Assembly (NCBI GenBank): GCA_013339765.2
Contig: CM023454.1
Location: 149,463,309 to 149,527,308 of the forward strand
Direction of reading: 5' to 3'
Source: Haemaphysalis longicornis
Lineage: Eukaryota > Arthropoda > Arachnida > Ixodida > Ixodidae
Length of the DNA stretch: 64,000 nt
Part shown: one piece after another, positions 10,576 to 22,872 of the stretch
Layout of the letters: each line of letters begins with the position of its first letter
How positions within the stretch are numbered: the first letter of the stretch is position 1
Position numbers and translations under genes: made by a program
Notes under the pieces: model-generated
Seen by the model: the letters and a program-made list of their open reading frames with translations, nothing else
Database searches by the model: none
Told to the model about the DNA's origin: nothing

Positions 10576-12010
10576 GCGCGGGCTTCGGCGGTTTCAAATG
10601 TACAAAAGGCACAATGGGAAGAATGCAGCTGAGGAAATGATCAAGATGAAAAAACAAGCCTTGAAAACAATCGCGAGATTTCATCTCCCAGAAAGATTTA
10701 TTTCGAAGAAAAACATGCATGTATCTGTATAAACACCCTTCACTTCCACACACGCTTCCTTGCACACGGATGGTCTGCCGCCGCTGCCCGTTTCAAGCAG
10801 TCGCCTTTCCTGCCTCTTCGCGCTTCTGGCACGTTTGTCGGGAAGCTGCGGACGTGCTGCAGTGATGTGGCAGCCACCCGTTTCGCGCATACCTTGCATT
10901 GCAGCAGTGTTCGCCAAACCGGCCGTTGAAAGATCGATCACTCTGGCCTATACTGTATAGGGCAGACTCGTATACGCTATACACCACCTGCACTGGAAAG
11001 AGCAATGCAGTCGGCAGCAACATATTGTAACGGCAACTTTTGTCCAGCACCGCTACGGTTGAAGGATGAAGCACTCAGATGAAGGTTTCAGACGTTCAAA
11101 CTTTAACTGATTTAATTTACGGGTAAACATTGATGAAATTTGGCACAGACGAACTTGACACAATTACACTTATTATATAGATGAAATAGACAGTCAAAGT
11201 TTCAGAGTACTTAACGGGACATAGTTGGCGGGCGAATGGCTCCCGGCGGGAGGGCACGACAACGAGCGGCAGAGTGCGGCTCTCCTGGTGTTGCTCTCTC
11301 TCCTCTCAATCGCCAGAGGGGCCTCGTTATATTCGCTTTGGGGGGGACGCATTGGGGGAAAAAGCGCATCCTAGCGTGTGCGGACCGGGTGGAAAAAGGC
11401 TAAGGCACACCCGCAGCCAATCAGGAAGACGCTTCTTAGCTCCAATCAGACATGTCCCCGCCAAAGTGAAAAGGACCAAAAACACAGACACAAGGTTTCG
11501 ACTCGAAAGCGCGCACTCGGAGAATTACGGGCGTAGAGCAAGTAGTTAGACAAAACGCCACTAAAGTAACAGGGGAAAAGGGAAGGTCGTCGGAAGTACA
11601 CAGCGGCCCGCGTAGGCGCGCAACGGGGGGTCGGAGACTCCAGGGCGTGCGGTAACAGAGGCCGAGGCGAGGGTTCGCTTCCCCAACAGCCGTCGTCTCC
11701 CGGTCGGCCGACGGGCAGACACACGCGCCGAAGCCGTTTCTCAGAAAAAAGGGCCAGGGCCCAGCCGCGTCCGAAGCGCTTTTACACACACACTTGGGAG
11801 GAAGAGCCCCGGCGGCCGCACAGAACTAAAAAACAACCAGAAAACATCAAGGGATCTCCTCTTCGCGACAATATTCTGTCGAGTCGATTTGAACAGTGAA
11901 ATTGGTTAAGCGTAAAAATTTTACACTGCGACGACACATTTCTAACGCCAAGACTGTGGCGAATCATGGCGGATGATGTGATGGGATGATGCGAGCAGAG
12001 CACGGGCTCT
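10576..12010. other. Intron 2: GC-rich, unassigned, possible LTR debris
   Basis: Contains G-runs near 11340 and a CG-rich stretch at 11580-11820. It has the look of retrotransposon LTR or UTR sequence, but I see no paired repeats or coding motif to support that. Confidence 0.3.
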
Positions 12011-12011
12011 C

Positions 12012-13180
12012 CAGGAGGAGGAGGGAGGAAAAAACTTTATTCCAACGCATCGTTAAGCGTCGAGAATGTCCCGGGCCACGTTCACCAACGCCAACTGGTC
12101 CGAGAGCTGGTCCGAGGCTAGCAAAGTCCGCCACGTTGAAGGAGGTGGGTGGGGAAAATGTGGGGATTGAATTGCAATGGGGCAGGCGAAAATGCAGTGT
12201 TCTAAATTAGCGTATGGTTCGGGACAATTGGGACATCCTGGCGAGTGTCGGATGCGGTAGAGGAAGGAACGAGCAGGTGTATCGATGGTATTTAACTGTA
12301 CGCGTCGAAGAATGCGTAGTTGCGTGGTTGTTAGAGATTTGTCTGGAACAGGAAGTGTACGAAGAGTTTCTCTGATGTTGTTGTAGTGAAGCTTTATTTT
12401 TTGTTTGTAGTGGAGAGTAGTGTCCCACGTCGGTGGATAAGGCCAGGGAATCCCAGGCGCCCGGTGCAGAAGTTCGCGGGCGAGGCTATGCACTACCTCA
12501 TTGCCTGGGATTCCAGCGTGACCAGGAATCCACCTCAGTGTGGCAGTGTGGGGACGTAGCTTTGTTAAGGCTTTGCGTAGATCATACTGCAGTTCTTCAG
12601 GAATCCTACCCATGTGAATGGCGCGAATAGCTTGCATTGAATCAGTGTATATGGTATATCCTGAGGGGTTAGGGGGCCGTAATGAGAGGTCCTGAATACT
12701 GGTGACCATTGGGAGGGTCTCTAGGAGTCGCTGTAGGTGGGGGATTAGTGAAAGGACCAAGGGTGTGTGTCACTACTTCATTGCCACTTGCGATGGAATA
12801 TGTGGCTGCTCCGCCATGCGTCCGTGATGCATCCGTGTACACGATCGTGGCACCAACAGGATGGACATGATTGACAACGCGAGCACATCGTCTCCCTGGA
12901 TTGGTATCAGCTGCAACGTTTTTTGGGATGGGAGCTATCCTGAGGTTATCTGGGAGCGTTGCAGGAGAGGTGATGACAGGCAAATCAATAGGCTTGAGAG
13001 CAACTTGGTGAAGGATCCAGTGTCCTTGTTTTGTGCTAGAAAGACGCGCCATTTGCCGGTCTTTATGTTGTTGTATAAGATCTCCCAGGGGCAAGGACAG
13101 CCCCGTAGAGTATAGAGCGCTGAGTGGACGTATTAACGGAAACGTTGAGGGCGGTCTTATACAGTGTATGAAGTGCAACC
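12012..13180 (-). pseudogene. I/R1-type LINE remnant: ORF2 RNase H and C-terminus, antisense
   Basis: The minus strand reads IVYTDASRTHGGAATYSI, then YTIYTDSMQAIRAI, LRWIPGHAGIPGNEVVHSLA and CPNCPEPYANLEHCIFACP. These are an RNase H domain and the terminal zinc-binding motif of I-clade LINE ORF2. One frame break lies near 12700. The conserved Asp after GNE is His here (GNEVVHSLA, usually GNE.AD.LA), so the RNase H is inactive. The 3' end has AATAAAG and a pyrimidine-rich tail near 12012-12045. EN and RT are missing, so the copy is 5'-truncated. It lies antisense in intron 2 of the protease homolog. Confidence 0.82.
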
Positions 13181-14524
13181 TCAGTCTGATGTCTTTGGTG
13201 ACAAGTCAGAGAAAGATGTGGAATTGTATAAAGGAGTTTACTTAGAGCTAAATGTCGACTTGTTGGTTTTGGGCAGAGCTGCTTTTATTGGATTTATTTT
13301 AACAATTTTCCTTCCTTCTCTCCCGTTCCTTCTCTCTCTCAGTTCCTGCTTTTTTTTCTTTTTTCTTTTTCTCGTTTCTACCCGGGCGGCCCCGTAGGCG
13401 GCTGGGCCTCTTTAATTCTCGATGTCTTTCTTTTCTCGTCACAGCACTGGTAACCAGCCGGACTTCTAACGGCCGCGCATAGCGAAATAATTTGTTACGG
13501 CGACTAACTGCGCGGGGAATTCCGAGTGAGGTTTGGCTGAGTTCAGCGACCCTTTTACGCGACACGCAGGTGGCACGTGAGGTTTAACGGTGTAGCAGAG
13601 GTGGGAGAGGCGCGCTACCTTTATTGGGCGAAGGCCAGATCACCCGTGTGTATCCTACGGCGTGCGCGTCTAAAACGCACGTGACACGCGGAAATCCGCT
13701 GCACGCCCCGCTTAGCATCCTACGGGAAGCCGCCGCTCGTAGTAGCAGCCAGGGAAACGTGTTTTCTGTGGGCGTTCCTGTGCATGGCTCGAGTAGTACA
13801 CGAGTCTTGAAAGCGATTGTTTGGAGAGCGCTCTTTGGGCTCTGTTCGAGCGGCTCCAGCGGTCCTCAGACGTCGCCGCCGAGTGGATTGCCCGCCAGCC
13901 TGGTGTGCCGATTCGCCTCCGCGTGCCTGAGCTGTTGAAAGAACGCCGCGGTGGAAAGGGTGTGCACCAGAGGGAAGCGCGCCGTGTCCTACTATTTGAT
14001 GATGAGGTTGGTGAGATTGACACTACAGGCCTCGTGGTGCGGGAACGTGTTGCGCCCCACTGGCTCCGCTGCCTCAACAAGTGCGGCAGAACGCACTTGT
14101 TTGGCTGGCCGAAAGGAAAGTCTGCGGTCTCGCATACCCAGAAAACTCTTCCGGCGCTACCCGCTAAGCACGGGTGGCAAAAGATGCTTCGAGGGGAGTT
14201 ACGAGTCTCTCGCAGCAAACCGCGCGCTCAGCGGTCTATTGAGTGAAAGCGGCGGTTGCGGGCGGAGCAGCGTCAGCGTTGGGATTCCAAACGCCGGCCG
14301 CACGTCACTGGGAAATGGGCAGGCCGCGCGTACTCCGCAGGAGCGGGCAGCCTGCGGTCAGCAACGCTCGCGAGGAGCGGGAACGAAGGCAAATACCACG
14401 AACACTTTAGTGAACCCTAACGAGCAACAGCTTCGCTCGTGAACCTTAGTCTGAGCGGAGCGCATCGGCGCTTCGTTCGAAAGCGGGCCGAGTGTCGCTC
14501 ACATGCCAGCCGCGCTTTGCGCAG
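13181..14524. other. Intron 2, last part: no recognised feature
   Basis: A T-rich tract (13300-13380) is followed by GC-rich sequence up to exon C. Open frames at 13620-14440 show no family motif. Confidence 0.35.
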
Positions 14525-14796
14525 GGGCTCCGACCGGGTGCCCCTGAAGGTGCGGCTGGGCGAGTGGGACACGCAGTCCATGAAGGAGTTCTACCCGCAC
14601 GAGGACTACGACGTGGCCAACATCTTCGTGCACCAGTACTTCCGCAACAGCTCCCTGTGGAACGACGTGGCGCTGCTCGAGCTCACCCGGCCCGTCAACT
14701 TCGCGCCCCACATCTCGCCCATCTGCCTGCCCAAGCTGGAGGACGCCTTCGAGGGCAGCTCCTGCGTCGTCACCGGCTGGGGCAAGGACGCCTACC
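14525..14796 (+). CDS. Serine protease homolog, exon C: Asp-containing segment
   Basis: The acceptor is TTTGCGCAG and the donor CCTACC|GTGAGT, in phase 1; the first base completes the Thr codon split from exon B. The 90 residues include VRLGEWDT, an early S1 beta-strand motif, then NDVALLELTRPV, the conserved DIALL block that carries catalytic Asp102. After these come ISPICLP and SCVVTGWGK, the conserved Cys122 and Cys136 motifs. Everything expected for the middle of an S1 domain is present and in frame. Third positions are almost all G or C. Intron 2 upstream is about 6.8 kb and full of repeats; intron 3 downstream is about 1.5 kb. Confidence 0.95.
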
Positions 14797-15690
14797 GTGA
14801 GTGGCGGCGGCAAAGTCTTGTTGCTTGCTCTCCGAGGTCCTTCGTACTCGCAGGAAGGAAGGCGTGAGAAGCCGTGCAGATCAACGCCTAGGGGCTTCCT
14901 TGAAGTGCGCATGCGCTACACGTAGCTCGGTGCGTGTGGCGCTCACGCGACTACAACGCTACACTGTGTTCTCTGAACGTTTTTAATATTAGCCTCGTCT
15001 TACGTACCGTGTGCGGCGTGCCCCCAGTGAACATTTTCTGTTGAAGCCTGGCGCTTCGGACAGGTATTTAAACTGGCCAAATCTACTTCCTCTGCTCGCC
15101 TAACCAACATTGGTAGGAGAAACGCACTTACTGGCACCGCTTGTTGCCTGACGCCCGATTTAGCTGCAAGTGAGGGCACGTTCAGACGCCAGTCGAGGGT
15201 TCGAGGGAACAACAAAGTTTAGCTACTTCGTCCTAGCGATATCCGGGAATAGGCGACTGGAAGACGCCTTTGTCTTTGCGCCGTTTTCATGCAAACAATC
15301 GACAGCTGCCTATGTTTCAGCTTAGGGCATCAGAGTAACGCCGACAGCAAAGGATAAACAAAGTATTGAAACAAAAAGAAAACGAAGGTTATGCACGTCC
15401 ATTTGTCCGATCATAGCTAGCGGATTCCTAGTGATGCAAGTATCTACGTTTCTAACGTTAATTAGAGGTGATGGTGAATAGTTTTACTTAAATATCCTTG
15501 CACGCTGAACACGCCCATGCTGACTTGTTAAATTTCCCACCATATTTGGCGCTGCCGGGTCTGTAAAGAATTAGTGTTGTAAGAAAGTGTCATTTTGGAT
15601 AGAAGCCTCGGCCTAGGTTGATGGTTTGTTAGTGAAGACAGCACAGTCAGTCAGTCAGACAGAGACGTTTTATGGAGCCTCTCGATATAT
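14797..15690. other. Intron 3, first part: no recognised feature
   Basis: No gene or repeat that I can support. Confidence 0.4.
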
Positions 15691-15697
15691 CCACGAG

Positions 15698-15790
15698 TGT
15701 TACCCGCCGGGGCGGCTCTGTGTTTAGGGCGCTGTGCTACGGATCACGAGTACGCGTGTTCGATCCCTTCAGTGGCGTCCGTTGTTGCAA
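15698..15790 (+). mobile_element. tRNA-derived SINE head (Ruka-like)
   Basis: The segment reads CCGCCGGGGCGGCTCTGTG, then TTAGGGCGCTGTGCTACGG, then GTGTTCGATCCC. GGCTCTGTGTTTAGG matches a pol III A box and GTTCGATCC the B box at tRNA-like spacing. The layout follows tick Ruka SINEs (GGCGGCTCAGTGGTTA...GGGTTCGA). It lies about 20 bp upstream of the 15811 foldback, in intron 3. Confidence 0.6.
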
Positions 15791-15810
15791 CGGCGGCGAA
15801 AAAGCAACAT

Positions 15811-16149
15811 TCATGATTGGACTTGCGCAAAACAAACGGGGACGAGGAAGGACGACAAGGACGAGCGCACTCTAACAACTGGTTTAATTTCTTGGAAGAA
15901 AGACATGTATAAGTGCATCAGCCACCCTTCTGTGGCCTTGTTAGATAAGGAATTGACGCTGCTGTCGCCTTTTTTGTAGACGCTGATCTACTTATGTGAT
16001 GTGTGTGCGCTGTAAAGCTTTTACTGAGATGTTGTACGCAGGTCTGTGGGGTATATATGTCTTACTTCCAAGAAATTAAACCAGTTGTTAGAGTGCGCTC
16101 GTCCTTGTCCTTCCTCGTCCCCCTTTGTTTCGCGCAAGTCCAATCATGA
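15811..16149. repeat. Foldback element, ~98-bp arms with ~145-bp spacer
   Basis: The left arm begins TCATGATTGGACTTGCGC and runs to about 15910. The right arm (about 16054-16149) is its inverse and ends GCGCAAGTCCAATCATGA. Arms share GGACGAGGAAGGACGACAAGG, minus a few mismatches, and AACTGGTTTAATTTCTTGG with the foldback at 5097. The right end is 197 bp before exon D. No target duplication was seen. Confidence 0.88.
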
Positions 16150-16345
16150 ATCGTTTCCAACTAGGTCGGCTTGCTGTGATGCTGAAAAACGCAAACTTCC
16201 GTGCGCCGAGTGTTCGTCTAAATTATCCTGTGTCGCAACACTACTGCATAGGCCAGGTGCAGCTTGGCTACGTACTCCATCCCGAAGGCCATGCGAGCCC
16301 TCGTGATTCCAGCGGCGCTCGTGGGATTTCTCTCTCCTGGCGCAG

Positions 16346-16506
16346 GTACCGGCAAGTTCGCCAACATAATGAAAGAAGTGAACGTGCCGGTGATCGACAA
16401 CCCGACCTGCCAGAACCTGCTGCGCCAAACGCGTCTGGGACGCTACTTCCGCCTGCACGAGGGCTTCATCTGCGCCGGAACCGAGGACGGCGTCGACTCG
16501 TGCAAG
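16346..16506 (+). CDS. Serine protease homolog, exon D: Cys168-Cys182 loop and S1-pocket Asp
   Basis: The exon begins after CTGGCGCAG, and its first two bases complete an Arg codon split from exon C. It ends TGCAAG|GTCTCT in phase 0. The 53 residues run TGKFANIMKEVNVPVI, then PTCQNLL, GFICAG and DGVDSCK. This is the usual 160-192 stretch of an S1 protease with Cys168, Cys182 and Cys191. The Asp before Ser-Cys-Lys matches residue 189 of trypsin-like S1 pockets, so the fold and pocket look trypsin-like even though the next exon lacks the nucleophile. The donor GTCTCT is weaker than the others, but the reading frame across the junction fits exactly. Confidence 0.93.
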
Positions 16507-19349
16507 GTCTCTCCTCGCCTCCCTTTTCACCAAGTGGGACACTGGAAGCGGCCTCGTGTGATCGCGCTGTGGGCTGCGAGCTTAGGACGCGACAGGCTTG
16601 TGTCGCAGGCGACGGCCGTGGTGGCGGCTTCTTAGATGGAGGCGAAAAGCAAATCCCGTCGCGGATCCTCTGGGCCGGGAGCGATCGGTGCTGTCTGGGG
16701 CAGGGCTCTTAAAGGCGAAGCGGCCGCCATGTTTTTTATGCTGGTTTCTGATCTTTTTGCCCCGACCACTATCCGTCGGTTTGTCAACGATGTCTTAAAT
16801 GGAAGGCGGGAAGGTGTCAACAGAAGGGTGAGGATTCATTTCCTGAACGAGTTGGTTGGAATGCGGTTAGATAGAAAAACGATTTTAATGCTACGCTGCG
16901 GTCCAAAAGCATTTTAAAGACGCTTTGGCTCCTTCTTGGTTCTATAAATGAACTCGGGTAGGCTACATAATAAAATAGCACGTTAATTGATATTAGTGAC
17001 GCCAGCGCACGCAATTGCGATATGGCTTGGACTGCGAGCACAGCTGGGAAGATTCGGCATTCGGCGTTAAACCTTGGAGCTTTTCTGGTGCAGGTGTTTA
17101 CGTGGCACTCGCGGGAAAAAGAAGCTATTGTCGTCACAGGGGAAATGAGTTCGGTCTTTGCCTGCGCGAGAAGCCCGAGATTCCACGGTGCTCGTGCTAG
17201 TTGGCGGTGTTGTTCAATCGATAGGCCGGCACGGTAGGTCGGGTGCCACTCCACCCGAATGGCACCCGATGCATCCAATATACGGCCCCCATCACGTGAG
17301 TCCGAATGTTAAGTGTGCTGATAAGGAGGCGCAGTTCGAAGTGCCCCGCTGGGAAGGCGGCGTTGTCTAGAGTCGAGTGTGGAACTCGCGTATCTCCGAG
17401 AACAATGTTGCCCGCGGCGCAGCATGCTCTGGCCAGCAGTATCCGCCGCATGTTCAGCGCGATTCGCTGATTTTATGGACAATGCAAACCTTGTTGCACA
17501 ATTCTGTGTGCCTGACAGCGAAGCTCCGTCGACCAGGCAACGCATGACGCCCCGTACCGAAGGGCGAAGCACTCGCCTCCTTCTTTCTTCTCTCCCAAAC
17601 CGGCCCTGCAGCCTTCCGAACCGCTCTCGGATAGGTTTGCGGCGGCGCGCGCCGAAACGCTGCACGTGTCTGCCGCTTGAGAGCGCAGGCATATGGACAT
17701 ACCTCAGTGCAGAGGGTACAGGCACACAGTTGCGTTGTTTTCGCAGGATTATAAACACTATTACTCGAGTAGCCTACCTTGACACCTTATAGTTGCTTCT
17801 GGGCTCGATACACTTGTGGGGCCGATTACAGGACTAGCTGGCGACATGGCCGCTGGTCCACGCGGCGTATGCGGGAGCACTCCATCCCTGTCGTTACGCA
17901 CATGCGATGCGGCTTTTTAAAATAGCCACCCCGGCTCCTGTAGTTCATCGGCCTGCATACTGCCCCCACCGAGCACTTTCGGAGAGCGCTGGCTCCCGCC
18001 GCCACGGCGAACCGCCCTCCCCTCCCGATTTCGCCACTCTCCTCCTTTGCTTTCTTTAATCGTTCGCTCTTTCTTTCACTTGTCGGTCTTGCCATCGTTC
18101 ACTCGGTTACGCCGACAACGCCGCTCAGCCGAAAGACGGCCGCCAAAGGGCTGCGCCCTAAGAAAAAAATTGGCCGCGTATCTGCTGCTTTCGTTGCAAA
18201 TGCCATTAAAAGACGAAAGTCTTCATCGGCTTTTCCGAAGTAAATGCCTCCCTTCGCTTTCCCGCTCACCTCTCATGTTGTTCCTCTTGCGTCGCGCTCC
18301 TCCCAAGGTAAAGACGCCAAAGGTTTGCTTAAATCATCTTAAATTTCCCGCGTTCCACTGCGGGTGTCTCGATGCGAACGCTGCCGTACGGCGAAGACGC
18401 GCGTTAATCGAGGCGCCCTACTTTAACGTTTATAGAACCGCGTTTCCCTACTCCACGTGCGTTGCAAGCAGAACGTGGAACCTGTCTAGTGGAACCTTTC
18501 GTAACTGTTGCCGGTGGATTTCTTAAAATGCCGCCAGAAGCTATAGTGGCGCGGGTGACAGCAGGCGATGGTGGAGTGAATTCTTTTTCGCAAAAGTCAA
18601 GCATGGCTGATGTTTTTATAAAGGAACACTGCAAATATCACTTCTGTATTGATTTGTTGTTTCATATTTGCTTAATGTCTTGTTCTTCTTCAACAATGTT
18701 GACAAGTATGAACATTACACCTGACATAGACGGGTAGATTTAGCTGTGACTATATAAGACATTGTTTTGCTTTGGCCCGGTGGCTGAATCGAGTCGCAGA
18801 CAGACATACAGACAGACCAAAATTTCTGGGTTTAAGTAGCCCAAGAAAGACTGTCCTCTTTAAAACTGGCGAGGAGCGCTTCGCGTCCCAACGAACACTC
18901 GCGCAACACCTGCTCCACAGAACCTCGACGCGACGTCAGAGACGCCGCGCATGCGTCGTGCACGCAGGCGCCGGTGCTGCGCCCCAGCCGCCGTCGAGCC
19001 ATACCGTGCATGTAATTCTAGGCATGAGGAACTCGACGATATCTAAGGATACTTCGGTGGCTGGCACTAGCGCAGTACAAAGCGACGACGTAACATGTAA
19101 ACAATTTCAAACATAATGCAATGCCTGGTGGCGTGTCCCAGCGCTCACGTAAGAAGAAATCCTGCAGCTTCGCTGCGGCTCGAGCCTCGGGGGACGTGGT
19201 GCAAGCTGCCCCCGTTTTTTAAATTTTAGCGGAGCCGCAGGAGGCGTTCCGAAAGAACGGGCAGTGAAGGAGCAGTTGCGCCGTGCTGTTTCGTACAGCG
19301 AAAGTGTGCAGGCCCAAGTTCGACTGTGCGGCGCTTTCTCCTCCCGCAG
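16507..19349. other. Intron 4: no recognised feature
   Basis: About 2.8 kb without a supported gene. A degenerate tRNA-like stretch near 18775 (GCCCGGTGGCTGAATCG) and a CG-rich region before exon E were seen but not assigned. Confidence 0.35.
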
Positions 19350-19535
19350 GGTGACGGCGGCGGCCCACTGTCGTGCTACACGGCGGATGGCCGCTACCAC
19401 CTGGCGGGACTGGTCGCCTGGGGCATCGACTGCGGCACCCCGGACGTGCCCGGCGTCTACGTCCGCGTCGCCAAGTACCTCGACTGGATCTCCGAAGTCA
19501 CGCGGCTGCCCATCTCCGAGTTCTACCCCAAATGA
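19350..19535 (+). CDS. Serine protease homolog, last exon E: catalytic Ser replaced by Gly, C-terminus
   Basis: The acceptor is CTCCCGCAG. The exon encodes 61 residues and a TGA stop. It opens GDGGGPLSCY where an active S1 protease has GDSGGPL, so the nucleophilic Ser195 is Gly (codon GGC, one transition from AGC). The rest is normal: LAGLVAWGIDCGTPDVPGVY with Cys201 and Cys220, then a helix YLDWISEVT, then a short tail SEFYPK. Clip proteins with this change (masquerade, PPAF2, PPAF1-like SPHs) act as non-enzymatic cofactors and adaptors. The gene product is therefore most likely a secreted serine protease homolog rather than a protease. A sequencing error is possible but unlikely, because this is the known change in the family. 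Confidence 0.93.
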   Translation, partial: GDGGGPLSCYTADGRYHLAGLVAWGIDCGTPDVPGVYVRVAKYLDWISEVTRLPISEFYPK

Positions 19536-19771
19536 AGCCGCCTCCGCGACCGCGCTTCCCAGTGATTTTTAACGGCGACGACACAAGCGCTTTTTATGCC
19601 ACTGCTTCCCCGATAGGGCCTGCACTTTCCGTCAAGTGTCTTCCTTTCTTCTGAGCGGTCATTTTTATTTCATCCCACTGCAGTATTACAGAAAAGATTG
19701 CTCTCCCCGAGGCGGCAGTGGCGATTCATCGCGTACTCACGCAGTGCGGTTCCTGCCTTGTACATAATTTT

Positions 19772-19777
19772 AATAAA
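19772..19777 (+). promoter_or_regulatory. Poly(A) signal of the serine protease homolog gene
   Basis: AATAAA lies 237 bp after the TGA stop of exon E, in an AT-rich stretch. It is the first canonical signal downstream, so the 3' UTR is probably about 250 bp. Confidence 0.65.
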
Positions 19778-19799
19778 GAAGCATGCTGTCCTTATTTGC

Positions 19800-22700
19800 C
19801 GCGTCGCCTCCCAGACACACCTGCCGACGGCGCAGCGTGCGTGGAAGCTGCACATTTCTCGGCCCACTCACTCCTTGCGGAGCTGCGCAGCGCTTGGGCA
19901 CGGCGGCACTTGGAGGGCATCGCCTTATGGCCAGCCCATAAATTTGGGAACGCGTTAAGATCCAATGAGACTGTTGTTGCGAAACTCATTTGGCTGTACA
20001 AGCTTCGAGGCTGCATGAAATGTTCGGCGTACTGAACACCTCCAGTGGCGCAGTTTTGTGAATCACTGCAGGTGTATATAAATTGCAGCTGCTGGGTGTG
20101 TGTGGTATGGGGAGGGGGGGGGGGGGGTGAATTGCAGCTGGCAGGGCGTCGCGACTGAAGCAGTGAGCGGGTAGTTTTGTGGTGGTGACTATAAAAGCAC
20201 CATTCCACTCTCTGGACGGGGAATGTCACTTCCTCTGTATCTCTCCCTATTCCCTTCGTCGCTCTTCTAGGCGCTCGGCTCTCTAGGAGCCCTACGTGGC
20301 CTTCCCATAGCGTGACTGGAATACTCGTCACTCGTCAATGCAAGTTTTCTATATTTTTTGTCTGTTAAGCTATGAATTCGAATGCAATTGTATGCCAGTG
20401 TCTCACGTTCACTTTTCATAAGTGAGTGTGTGATAGGAGACTGTATTTAAGCGAAATCCCTAAGTGCCCCATTATGCGCAAAACCGACGTCCTTGTTGTC
20501 CGTTACGGGAAATTTGCGTCGCTAGAAAGAGCAAATGCAATACATCTTTTTGCATGGCATTTGAACCCAGTTTACGAGGGTAGGGGCCGTGTGCTTGACG
20601 CCGCCTTCTGACACTGGCAGCGGTGCGTCCAGCGTGACGCTGTGAACGTAATAGTTGCAACAAGGGCACCGCAGCCGCAGAGTTCGGGTGGAGCCTGTAT
20701 TCAGTCTGCCTTGCGAATGAATTCGCGACAGAGACAAAGCTAAGATACCGGAAAAAAAAGCAAACACGGTGAAGCAGTACAGAATACCTCGATAGGTCGC
20801 CCGGCCCTTTTGCCTTCCGAGCACGTAGACAGACTTGAGTGCCCAGAGGATGGTTTAAGGCGAGGCAAAACCGTTTGGAGCGCCTGCCACGCTTTTCTTC
20901 GAAGTACTACCGAGATGCATCGAAATACAAACGACGCAGCGCCGGGTTTTCCTTGCATGCTGCGCATTGTGGCGACGGGCCGCCACGCACCCGCAGTTGG
21001 AAGAGGTTACCGAGAGTCGGCACGGAAAGAGCGTATGCGCCTTTGTTTGGCGCCGGTTCGCGACCGTTATCTTATCAAGGAAGTTGGATAAAAATTCGTG
21101 AAATATTGTATTTATATATAAGCTAAATTATTATACCGAGTGGAATGTTCAATTTTCGGGATAATGCGACAAAAACAAATTGGATGGCGTATGTCATTTT
21201 TGCACAAACAGGGAAAATACATCACAGGTATCGACTTACAGAAGGCCACAGCCTCCAGACCAGGAGGCCATGACAAGGGTATACGCAATGCATTTGCTAG
21301 CCAGACCTTGGAAGCGCAAGCTGATCAACAGGGCCGGGGCACGATCGTCTGGGGCCCTGAAAGGAGGCTCCACTCATACTAATCCCCTCCCCAACGTCAA
21401 TAAAGTTTTACTGAACCGAACTGAACTGCTCATCCGAAATGTTGCCAAATTGCTGGTTCTTTGCAGCTCTTAAAGGGGCTCTGAAATAGGTCTTAATGAT
21501 ACATGGGTGTGCACATATTCATCCAAGTCAATGTCCCTGTAATCACCTGCTTCAAGAATTTTGTTTAAGCGATGAGTATTAGTGGAGTTATTGCAAATCA
21601 AAACGTGGCATTTTCGCCCGCGCCGCGACTCCTTTTATCCACTTTCTCGCACCGCGCAAGTGTGACTGCCCATGCTGCTTCCCTTCTCACCGACGTCTGC
21701 AAGGACATCCGGTGGCACGCGTCGTCTGCTGCGATATTCTGCGCGGCAGGATCGCTTTGGAACAGGGTCTTCTGGCTTTCGGCGTTCCGTTTGGGCCGGT
21801 TTTTTTATCATTTTATTAATTCTGCACTTCGCTAACGACTGGAAATGATGATGGAAGGAATGGGTCGGGACTTTTACGCTTCCACACCACGCAGAAAGGT
21901 CACGCGACCAGTGAACGACCCTGTCACCGCGCGTTCGCGGCGACGACGTGTCCTGGTACATATTGGAGTCTAAAATATGTGAGCGAATGACACAAATCGC
22001 CTCAAAATTTGTTAGAGTGAGCACGTACATGCGTTATGCATCGACGTCAGTTTGAATGTTGCCTAATTGGCCGCTAGTTCGCGCCAATCTCGAGCTTAGT
22101 CATGTTGTGGTGACGCCATGCATGTGCGTACAAAGGGAAGTTGTAGTATTCCATTCCGTTATTCTCTCGGTTATGATTTATAAGCGTAACAAAAAGCAGC
22201 CGAAAGGTTGCACGGTACGGCACATGCACTTTTTTTTTAGAGCGCGCCGTGCATTCCATTTCCCCCATCCCCCTTATTTTCCGGGACACTTCTACGCGAC
22301 CCTGTGTTTATCAACTGCGGGACAAGTACGCCGTAACGGATATTACTTGCAGTCTCGGAAGAGTAGTGCCAGTTTTGTGGGCCGTGCGCGCTGCCTCTTG
22401 GTTTGACTATGCCGATGATAGCACGAAACAATTATTCGTCTCGCTTTTTCCCCTGATGACCTGGAGCTTCCTCTCTGTAAAGGCTGTTTGTCCATTTTTT
22501 CCGTGCTCATGCTGCCGATTGACATATGTTGATGGTTTGGTTGCCAGCCACTGCCGTACATTCCACCCCATCTCCCCAAGTCTACCTTGTTTCTTGATTA
22601 AGTGGATGGGAGGAAACCATGCTTACTCTATATGAAGACATACCAATTTTTCAAGATACACATCACTAGTGCGTCCTCTGAAAGTACAATTGCATTTTTA

Positions 22701-22860
22701 TGTATACAAAGCACGAGTTTAAAACTGAACAAATCCTGCCAATAACTTAAACCATGCATTGAAGTTTGATATCATAGCTTCACAGTTCAACCAAAAAGTT
22801 TTGTTTTGGATTGGCGAATACAGTTCTTAAACCATGCCCCTTAGAAGGCAGAAAAAGACA
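19800..22860. other. Intergenic, no recognised gene
   Basis: Includes a poly-G run (20110-20128), a TATAAAAGC at 20189 without a supported gene, and a probable LINE 3' tail at 21250-21430 ending CAATAAAGTTTTACTGAACC. Nothing else could be assigned. Confidence 0.35.
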
Positions 22861-22872
22861 AAAAAAAAAAAA

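Noticed and set aside
16125..16712. 195-codon frame overlapping exon D
   Set aside because: It covers exon D in the wrong frame and starts in a foldback arm. The S1 motifs are in another frame bounded by good splice sites.
18772..18850. tRNA-like stretch GCCCGGTGGCTGAATCG
   Set aside because: Only a weak A-box-like motif. The later GGGTTTAAGTAGCCC is too far from a B box.
20189..20200. TATAAAAGC as a gene promoter
   Set aside because: No coding sequence follows within a sensible distance.
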